NCBI GenBank assembly: GCA_963556695.1
Contig: CAUWAG010000013.1
Span: 186,001 to 250,000 of the forward strand
Direction: 5' to 3'
From: Anthostomella pinea
Lineage: Eukaryota; Ascomycota; Sordariomycetes; Xylariales; Xylariaceae
DNA length: 64,000 bases
Under the pieces are notes generated by a model. It worked only from the letters and a program-made list of their open reading frames with translations. It had not been told where the DNA came from and made no database searches. Both the position numbers and the translations under genes were made by a program. This document shows positions 55,946 to 64,000 of this stretch, piece by piece. How positions within the stretch are numbered: position 1 is the first letter of the stretch; each line of letters starts with the position of its first letter.

Positions 55946-58160
55946 TCATGATCTCAATTCCTCCAACTCCAGTTCGAGCTGTCGGATTCGTTCACTTTGG
56001 TCCTGCGATCCAGATCCCACCCGCTTCTTCAGGTAATCGACTTCAGTCGTCAAGTGATTGATCTGCTGTCCTTGCGTGCTGAGCATCTTGGTCTGCGTCT
56101 CCAAAAGTTGCTTGATCTGTTCTAGTGTTGATTCGGCCCCCGAGCCCGTTGTCGCACTGCTGGATGATGTGGGAACGGGCGCCGATGAGGTCGAAGTGGG
56201 TGCATACGTAGGTGATTTGACGGGGGATGCTGCCTTTGGTGGCGGAGCTGATGTCGTTTTCGTAGGAGACGAAGGTTTGGGCTCGGATCTGGCAGGCAGA
56301 GCACTTCGCTGCGGCGGTTTAGATACTTCCTCGAAGCTTGAAGTCTCGTCTGCGTCGTCCTCGTCGTCATTGTCTTCGTACTTGGATGCCATTGCCGCCA
56401 TCGACCGATTCTGCTCTTGCATGGAAGGAGGGGGGGATCGCACAGCAGCAGGTGCAGGTGCAGGCTCAGGCTCCTTCTTAGGAGCAGGGTTAGAGACCAG
56501 AGCAGGGGCGGGTGTGGGAGCCGGAGGCTTGTAGTCAGACGGAACCTCGACCGGCGCATTGCCCTCATAGATACTCTCAAAGTCAATCTTGGGCGGGAGG
56601 CCAGTCTTGCCCGATAGCCAATCGTGAGCGCTTACGGCGGGCTTAGCGCCGACACATGGAGGATAAATGTCGGATTGGAAGGTCTCGGCACGTCGAGGCA
56701 CCGTGAAAGAGATTGGCTCGATATAGGAGTCGTTCACAGTTTTGTACGCTCTCATGACCTCGTTCTCGTGAACCTTTCAACTATTAGCAGTGGTCCCAAA
56801 AGCGCTGTTGAGAACATACATTGACGCCTCGCTTGGGAAGGAAGGCAATTCCTCGTTGAGGTTCTGGGGACTTGTATTCAGAGAGAAATTCGAACTTGTC
56901 GCTCTCGTATTCAAAATAACGAATGTTGCCATCACTGCAGGTTTCGGGTCAGACATGTTCGGGTTTGATATTTTGCTGGAAGATCAAGCTTACCCCTTTC
57001 CAGCGAGGTATAGAGTATTGCAGCTGTCATCTGAAGCTCAATGTCAGCCGTGCAAATAAAAAAAGTGTAGACGATGAGCCTACCCCAGAAAGGCATGCAA
57101 ACACCCGAGATGCTATCGAGGGTTTGAGGACGGCCGCCAATCGGCGTGGGGTTGCCAGGTTCCCATAGAGCCAGTTGGCGATCACTCATTTTGGAGAACC
57201 CAGTAGTCGCAAACCGGTTCTGCTCTCCTAGCCAGACGACTCGACTGCTCTTGGCTCCTTCGTGGCCGGGACTCTCGTGCGCGGGTCTCTCCTGTCGCAC
57301 ATCCCACACGCGAAGCTTCTTGTCTCTCGAGGTTGTAACCAGCATTGAGCCGCTGGCGTTCCACGACAAACTTTGGACGATGTCGGTGTGTTTCAGACTG
57401 TGGACGGCCGCACCAGCACCGACATCCCACAGCTTGATGGTCAGGTCACCGGAGGCCGAGGCAAGAATATTTTCAGCAGCGGGGTTGAAGACAACCTGGC
57501 CGACTTTTCTCGAATGGCCCTTGAGCTGGGCAACGGGGGCGACGTCGGCGGGCTCCTCGGCGTCGGTCAACAGGGTGAAGCCCTGAGGAACCTGCCAGAG
57601 CATAACCTTTCCATCGTCGGAAGCGGAGGCGATGAGGCGATCGTTGAAGGGGTTCCTTGAGCAGGGTTAGGTATTGGACTCGGGTGGACTAGGGGGCTAG
57701 AGTAGCTATCGCTATCGAGGGGTCGCGTGCGCACCAGTCGGTATCGAGGACGGTAGCAGTGTGGCCACGGAACAGAGGAATGACGTCGGGGACCTTTCCT
57801 CGCTCGTTCAGGGGGATGACTGCAAAGGCTCCTCCGCCACTGGCCTCCCAATTGACGGCGAGGTATTCGGGGTTGGCCTGTCGCGACGGGGGCTGTCAGC
57901 TGCGACTGGTTCTACCGCCGGACTATGTTCAAGAGACAGGCGTCAGAGAAGGGACGAGGGAGATCGCACCTTGACCAAGTTGGTGTCCCAGGCATTTCGA
58001 CTAATGCGCAGGTTGTCGTAGCAGAACTCTTTTCGCGTAGGCTTGCCGAAGACATGTCCTGAAGTTGAGGTCAGACGGATTGTCCAATGTCGCAACCTGC
58101 GAGCTACGAGGCTGTGGGATACACACGGTACTTGGACGCTCGTACGAAGCGGCCAGACAT
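55946..58160 (-). CDS. CRN1: coronin, actin-binding WD40 protein
   Basis: The gene encodes about 564 aa in seven exons: 58160-58127, 58058-57970, 57877-57735, 57655-57084, 57030-56994, 56934-56820 and 56773-55946. Phases agree throughout. It starts MSGRFVRASKYRHVFGKPTR, the conserved coronin N-terminus. WD40 units follow: HTATVLDTDWNPFNDRLIAS, LKGHSRKVGQVVFNPAAEN, TIKLWDVGAGAAVHSLKHTD and KKLRVWDVRQERP. Then come the coronin extensions (NIRYFEYESDKFEFLSEY, IEPISFTVPRRAETFQSDIY). A Pro/Ala-rich, acidic linker and a C-terminal coiled coil (LEQIKQLLETQTKML, IRQLELELEELRS) complete it. It regulates Arp2/3 and cortical actin. Exons 1 and 5 are only 34 and 37 nt, and two introns end in AAG. Confidence 0.93.
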
Positions 58161-59102
58161 GGTGGGCAGCGGACGAGGGTTGCGATGATGGGCGAGGACA
58201 AAATGATAATTCAATAGGTGAGCATGCAACGGCAAAGAGGAGGTAGGGGAGATGGGGGGGAGCACGCAGCAGTATTGGAGAGAAAGAGTGATGAAACCTA
58301 GAGGGAGAGAGCTGCGCCCCGTGGCCTCGCCAGTGCAGTTTCAAAGAATGAAGTTCGATGTTCTAAAGTTTATGCAGAGGTCGCAACTGCATATGGCGAC
58401 TACGGGAGCCCCTGAGCACTTGTGTGGCGCTAAAAATTGGTGGGGGTCTGCATTACCCAGGGGCACTAATTATGTAAGTACTTATGCATGTAGCATCGTC
58501 CAGACTTTGATGAGTTGCTACAATCAACCTTGGTATGAGAACATTTGACCCATATTGCAAAGGAGTTGAGAGATGCAATTGCTGCAAGATTCCATTGCTC
58601 AATAAATCCGACTGTGCTGTTGAGGATTCTGATAATTGCGCATTGGAGGAGCAAAGGGTGATCAACAAACATCGAAGAGCATCTTTCATTTCAGTTGCCC
58701 GTCTCGACTACTTAGACACGGACACCATCCACAGTCTTTGAGTTGCGCCATCGACAGTAGCAGTTCTGGCAGCAAGGACTATGTAAAGTACAACTTACCA
58801 ATGATCACCTTCAGTCCTTCACCATATCAAGCAAACGCAAGTAACTTAAGAAATAAGAAAGGGGGCATCCTTTGGCGCCAAGTCACGTGCTAGACTCTCC
58901 CAATTTACGCCAAAGCTCCAAAACGTTATCAGTACAGCTCCCCTGCGCGCGTCGCAGGGCAAGTGCCAGGTGGGCTACTTGACGCGACCAACCGACTCGG
59001 GCTTGTACCTGGCATTTTTCGCATCGGCGCAGCCTTCCTCTTCACCACCACCACCACATCCCTTCTTGGAAGCTTGCCCTCGCCATCACAAGCATCGTCA
59101 AC
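58161..59102. promoter_or_regulatory. divergent intergenic region between CRN1 and POB3
   Basis: The 942 bp separate two divergent starts. I see no gene. CCACCACCACCACATCCC at 59045-59062 is a C/A-rich tract in the POB3 leader. Confidence 0.5.
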
Positions 59103-61011
59103 ATGGCAGCTATGTGAGTAGACCTGCACCCCGAATGCCTAGGTTCGAAACCGCGTACTGACTCATTACGCGACAGTGAGAACTTCGACAACATTTACCT
59201 CGACCTCTCCAAGGAGTCGGGCAAGTGCAGATTCGCCGAGAATGGTCTGGGATGGAAGCCCTCCGCCGGCGGCAATACCTTCACCCTCGATCGCGGCGAC
59301 ATCGCTGCCGCCCAATGGAGTCGCGCCGCCAAGGGTTACGAGGTCAAGATCCTGAAGCGATCCTCCGAGATTGTCCACCTCCACGGCTTCCAACAAGAGG
59401 TAACCAGCCAGTAGACATACCGTGCACACCGTGCACACCCTGTGAGCCATGCTAACCGTCGGAATCGTCATAGGACCTCGAGCGCCTGGGCAAGATCTTC
59501 AAGGTCTGGTACAGCATAAGTCTCGAATCCAAGGAGCACGCCCTTCGAGGATGGAACTGGGGCAAAGCCGAGTTTAGCAAAGCGGAATTGATATTCAACG
59601 TCCAGAACAAGCCCTCCTTCGAGATCCCCTACTCCGAGATATCAAATACAAACCTTGCCGGTCGCAACGAGGTCGCCGTCGAGTTCACCGCCTCCAACGA
59701 GGATGACACGGGCACTAACGGGTCCCTGGGCGGCGCGCGAGGTCGTGGCAAGAAGTCTGGCGCCGGCAAGGACCAGCTGGTCGAGATGCGCTTCTACATT
59801 CCAGGAACCACCACTCGGAAGGAGACGGAAGGAGAGGAGGCCGGCAGCGATGCTGAACAAGAGGAAAAGAATGCCGCTTCTCTATTCTATGAGACCCTCA
59901 TAGACAAAGCAGAGATTGGTGAGACCGCCGGTGACGCTATTGCCACCTTCCTGGAGGTCCTGCATCTCACACCACGGTACGTCCGCTCTAGCGCGTCTGA
60001 ACCCGGCATTTGTCATACTTACATTGATACAGTGGTCGTTTCGATATCGATATGTACGAGGCTTCCTTCCGATTGCGCGGTAAGACATACGACTACAAGA
60101 TTCCGTACGACCACGTCAAGAAGTTCATGGTCCTTCCAAAGCCCGACGAGCTGCACTTCATGCTCTGTATCGGTCTAGATCCCCCACTCCGTCAAGGGCA
60201 GACGCGGTACCCCTTTCTCGTCATGCAAGCGAAGAAGGACGAGGAAGTGACCATCGATCTGAACCTCACGGAGGAGGAGCTCAAGGAGAAGTACAACAGC
60301 AGATTAGAGCCGCACTACGAGCAGCCCCTACATCAAGTCATTACCTATATCTTCAAGGGTCTGGCCAACAAGAAGATCACATCTCCGGCCAAGGACTTCA
60401 TGACGCACCGACAACAGTACGGCATCAAGTGCTCGATCAAGGCAGCCGAGGGTTTCTTGTACTGCCTGGAAAAGGCGTTCATGTTCGTCCCAAAACCCGC
60501 CACATACATCTCATACGACCAGACATCGTCGATCGTCTTCTCTCGCGTGAGCGGAGCCGTATCGGCCTTGTCAACCTTCGATATCGCCATACACATGAAG
60601 ACAGGCGGCCCTTCGCACCAGTTCAGCAACATTAACAGAGAAGACCAGAAGGCGCTTGAAGATTTCTTCAAGCTGAAGGGCCTGCGGGTGAAGAACGAGA
60701 TCGACGAAGACGCCAATCTGCTGAAGGCGGCCCTCCGGGAAGAAGCCATGGACGACTCTGAAGAGGAGGTCGTTGGCGCCGCGGCGGACCGCGGATCGGC
60801 CGACGAGGACGAGGAGAGTGTGGATGAGGACTTCCGCGCCGACAGCGAGAGCGACGTGGCCGAAGAGTATGATTCCGCACATGAATCGTCGGGCTCAGGT
60901 AGTGCTGAGAGTGACGTCGACGGTGGAGGCGATCAAGACGACGAGATGCTCGACGAGGACGATGCTGAAGAAGAAGCGCCGAAACCTAAGAAGCAGAAGA
61001 CGAAGAAGTAG
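59103..61011 (+). CDS. POB3: FACT complex subunit Pob3 (SSRP1 family)
   Basis: The gene encodes about 571 aa in exons 59103-59113, 59177-59399, 59474-59976 and 60033-61011. It is a histone chaperone that, with Spt16, reorganises nucleosomes in transcription and replication. The first exon has only 11 nt (MAA plus two bases). The N-terminal dimerisation domain starts ENFDNIYLDLSKESGKCRFA, the middle double-PH region includes FDIDMYEASFRLRGKTYDY and QPLHQVITYIFKGLANKKIT, and the C-terminus is a long acidic tail (DEDEESVDEDF, DDEMLDEDDAEEE) ending in a basic nuclear signal (PKPKKQKTKK). There is no HMG box, as expected for fungal Pob3. The HMG function is usually supplied by a separate Nhp6-type protein. 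Confidence 0.95.
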
Positions 61012-63194
61012 GAGTCTTCCATTGACATTCCTGCTGTGTACCCCCATTGGCCCAACATTGCGAGACCTTGATGATTGGCATTGCCTTTCCAACATCTTCG
61101 GCGTTAACGAGTGGTCTCAAGGCTCTCGGATGGTGGAAAACGGCGTTTCGGTGGCTAGCCAACAACTTGTCTTGTCTGCTCCAGTGCATTCGTTTTGCAT
61201 TAACCGCCCCAGAGAGACCAGGGTCTCTCGTTTGGTGTGCGTGATCGTTCCAGATATCTATCTGCCCTTGCCTATCGCGCGGCTGCCTCGTCCGTCTGTT
61301 CGGGCAGGACGTAGGTACTGCTTCTAGCTGGACTGTGCGAGCCACGACATCCCGCGTTCAACGATGCAAGTCGGTGCTTTGCAGTGTTATGCAACTCGCT
61401 CGATGCGATGCGATGCGATGCGATGCGATGCGTTAGTTGTTGACAGTTCATAGTGGACGTACATGACTATCATGTTCGGGCGGTCCTTCATAGGATAGGG
61501 GTAGTCCAATTCTATGACTTGAACCTGCACATTACTCGCTTTGCTGCCCACCGGTGATGTAGTCTTGATCTTACGTGTGATCTCATCCCGTATGTTGTAT
61601 ATATTTCCCCTTGCTTGACGACCACCACTTCTTTCTAGTTAATCATGGTCAGAAGTGAGCACCCGGCGCGATGTGATCTCAACACCCATGCCCACCTGCC
61701 TGCCTGTCAACCACACCCTGTCAACGTACAGACGAAAAGGAGTAGCTAGGGTGAACAACACTGACTGTGCCAGCATGACAATTACGTTGTCCTCAACGGC
61801 CTTCGTTGTAAAATGCAGTGCAACTGGCTCGCCTTATCCCATTCCGGGAAGCCTCCTTCATTTGATACTCAGAGAACAGACAGTGCATGCAGCTATCGTC
61901 GTTGGCTGATTTGTACGGACCAAACTATAAGGTAGGGTTGTGTCCTGGAGCTGGCTAAGCCAGCGTCCTTCTCAGTCAGCTTTACCCTCCTTGCCTTGAA
62001 CGACGGCCAAGCTTCTCACACTCAGCATCAATCTGTTCCGTCTAGCTCCCGCCCGCCGCGACCTATTCCCAGGCAGACCCCCGACCCCTTCACCTCCATG
62101 GGAGCCCCTAAGCCGATTTCTCAAACATCCAGCGCACCTGTACCAGATTGCAGATAGCCTTCTTGAGCTGGGCCTGCGACTCGACCTTGCCAGTCAGGGT
62201 TCGGGCTCCCGCCTTACTCTTGATCATCTCGTCGGTGATCGTAGACGGGGCACTCTCCACAAGCGTGTTTTTAGTCTGAGCTAATCTTGCATAAGCGAAT
62301 TGGAGAGCGTTTTGGAGATGGTCCCAGCTGTTCCGAGCTCTTTGATGCAGTCGATCTCTTGTCGCATTTGCGTCGTGTCGCCTTGTTTGTACGTGGCGTA
62401 GCTTGAGGCGTGTGCTTCGGATGAATTGATGATCTACGGTACGCCAGTAGACGGTGTTGGACTGTGTTCGGCATGGTGTTGTTTGACGTGATGCTGTCTT
62501 TGAATGGGTGGTGGGTTCTTCTTGTAGTTGTTGATATTGCACGGCCGAAGATTGACGATCGTGTGTAAAGATGTTGCTTGTTGGCTGTGTTGGCTGTGTT
62601 GGCTGTTGCCGGAGCCCTTCCTATTGTGTTGTCGGTAGGTGGAAATCGAGCTTTGTGAGCAAGATGTAAGGAAGTGACAAAACAAGCTTAAAATCACTCA
62701 AACGTTGAAACACTCCTAGTAAAACAATGCCACGCTCACCTCCTTTGCAGAATCACATCACCGATACCCCAGTGCATAATCGTGAGAGAGCCTCGTATCC
62801 CCTACATCACTTCATCTTCGAAAGCAGCTTCATCCGCCCACCCCTGACGCCAGAACGCCTTGCTAACGTTCAACTGCTACACCCACAACACCCCTCGGCG
62901 TTTCCCTTGGCCTTCATTCCCTTAAACTACTCCTCGACCATCCAACGTGTTTATACCAACTTGCAGATCGCCTCCGCAATTGCTTCTCCGCCACCCTCGT
63001 CATGGCTGTCGCATCTTGCCTAACCTTCACCTGATCGCCTGAAGAGGCTGTTAGAAAGCATCCCATAAACAAAAGAACCATTCGTATACATATACATAGC
63101 CTCCGCGCCTAATTAGTACTGCACCTCTTTATAAAAGAACATACTATTGAACCCCCACCCCCTATGGTTAGCCTCCTGATAGAGGCCCGCCTCC
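61012..63194. other. gene-poor interval
   Basis: 3' flank of POB3 followed by 2 kb without a gene I can support. A minus-strand frame at 62542-62108 (LKKAICNLVQVRWMFEKSA at its end) and a plus-strand ATG frame at 62727-63023 (98 codons, Pro-rich) are open but show no family resemblance. Confidence 0.4.
61401..61432. repeat. CGATG pentamer tandem repeat, six units
   Basis: Six perfect CGATG units plus two bases. Confidence 0.95.
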
Positions 63195-63419
63195 CTAGCG
63201 GTTCTTCAGCAAAGTATAGCTTCTCATAAGCATGGTAAAGTCACTGACGAGGTCGTCCAGACCGAGCTCATCGATGGGGCCGATCTTTTGTCGTATCTGG
63301 CCGCTTGGGTCGCCTTCCATGTTGCCTGGTTCGGGTTGGTCGATGAGAACCTTCAGTTCGTGCAACTCGATAGAAGACCTTGTGTCTGCAGAAGACGTCC
63401 TGTCCGTGTCAGAAGACAT
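63195..63419 (-). CDS. small hypothetical protein
   Basis: The 74-aa frame starts at an ATG (63419) with plausible composition: MSSDTDRTSSADTRSSIELH, ELKVLIDQPEPGNMEGD and IDELGLDDLVSDFTMLMRS. It is acidic and probably helical at the end. No family is recognised and no intron is needed. It may be a real small gene or the last part of a longer one. Confidence 0.35.
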   Translation of the reverse strand: MSSDTDRTSSADTRSSIELHELKVLIDQPEPGNMEGDPSGQIRQKIGPIDELGLDDLVSDFTMLMRSYTLLKNR

Positions 63420-64000
63420 TGAGTCTCCATGTCGTGCCAGGAGACTTCGTGCTTATTGGATGTTGGTGTTTTTATATGGTCAGAGCAACTGGAAGTTGGA
63501 GTTTGCTTGCTTGGTATACTGACTGACCCGAAAAAAGAACCATGGAAGTATCTTCCCAAATAAACGTCACAGGCGAAAGACGGTACCTAATCCATTCACT
63601 TTGTTTCTTGCGCGCCGCTCAGCTACGGTGCAAGCCACTGTGACCGAGCGTCTCCCAACTAAATCGGGGTACGACGATACCGCAACGCCCCAACAAGACA
63701 AGCATCTCCTCCTACTCTTCAGCCAGGCCTTTCGTAGACTTGGTGTAATCGGTCAAGCTCCTGGCGGAGCTGCGCCCCGAAGATGTATGTATGTTGTGAC
63801 AGGCGTTGCTACTCGAGCCTGTCGCTTTTCCGGGGAGGTATATCCACCATATTACTCCGGTTAGGGATTACAGAACAGTAACTACATTCCCAGAAAGTGG
63901 AATGGGGGCACGCCTGTTCTAGAAATGCGAGACCGGGCGAAGAGAAAACCGCAAACGTCTCTACACCGAACCAAAACCATACGTTGTACATCCAACAATC
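63420..64000. other. interval without a gene
   Basis: Nothing recognisable up to the window end. Confidence 0.4.

Noticed and set aside
62108..62542. 144-codon minus-strand frame
   Set aside because: No ATG at its start, unusual composition in the first half and no recognised domain, although its end looks somewhat protein-like.
62727..63023. 98-codon plus-strand ATG frame
   Set aside because: Pro/Ser/His-rich, low complexity, no conservation signal; it could be random.
1..64000. CRISPR array, operon or prokaryotic features
   Set aside because: Spliceosomal introns and eukaryote-specific genes throughout. No regularly spaced repeats of CRISPR type.

Overview
The window is nuclear DNA of a filamentous ascomycete (Pezizomycotina). 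The genes are split by short GT-AG introns of about 45-215 bp, often with a visible CTAAC/CTGAC-type branch site. The families (PhiA-like cell-wall protein, DUF1996, DUF7703, hybrid histidine kinase, F-box/ankyrin and NACHT-type remnants, chromovirus, RNase H-bearing LINE) are fungal. Species cannot be named from the sequence alone.

Layout. (1) 1-4.5 kb is a conserved block: the 3' end of an MFS anion:cation symporter gene, a PUS1-type tRNA pseudouridine synthase (+) and Mediator subunit Med22 (-). (2) 4.5-11.1 kb is gene-poor and holds two broken genes, an RNase III-domain pseudogene and an F-box/ankyrin pseudogene. (3) 11.14-19.01 kb is a nested transposon. A Ty3/gypsy chromovirus (gag-protease-RT-RNase H-integrase-chromodomain, full of stops) sits inside a degenerate LINE whose ends are bounded by a 13-bp target-site duplication. 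(4) 19.7-25.2 kb holds a secreted DUF1996 gene, a SINE, a PhiA-like secreted gene and a dead proline iminopeptidase. (5) 25.7-33.7 kb holds an intact six-exon hybrid histidine kinase (-), a Cupin_5 protein and a DUF7703 membrane protein. (6) 33.7-53.4 kb is an accessory or decaying compartment. It has no confidently intact gene but many gene corpses, an interrupted tRNA-Val, a 495-bp MITE, a 21-bp minisatellite, an AT-rich block and a second SINE. (7) 53.4-61.0 kb is a housekeeping block: FAF1 (-), HIS6 (+), coronin (-) and POB3 (+), arranged as two divergent pairs. (8) 61-64 kb has little beyond one small ORF.

The most interesting observation is a SINE/LINE partnership. Two SINE copies (21.4 and 48.0 kb), each with a tRNA-like head carrying Pol III A and B boxes and each flanked by a perfect 15-bp target-site duplication, end in about 93 bp that match the 3' end of the LINE at 18.9-19.0 kb, including the same CAAT-repeat tail. 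This is what is expected if the SINE borrows that LINE's reverse transcriptase.

Premature stops in the transposons and several pseudogenes fall mostly at places where Gln, Trp or Arg codons are expected (C-to-T or G-to-A changes). A zinc-knuckle Cys and an integrase Cys appear as Tyr. This looks like repeat-induced point mutation, which I infer without having computed it.
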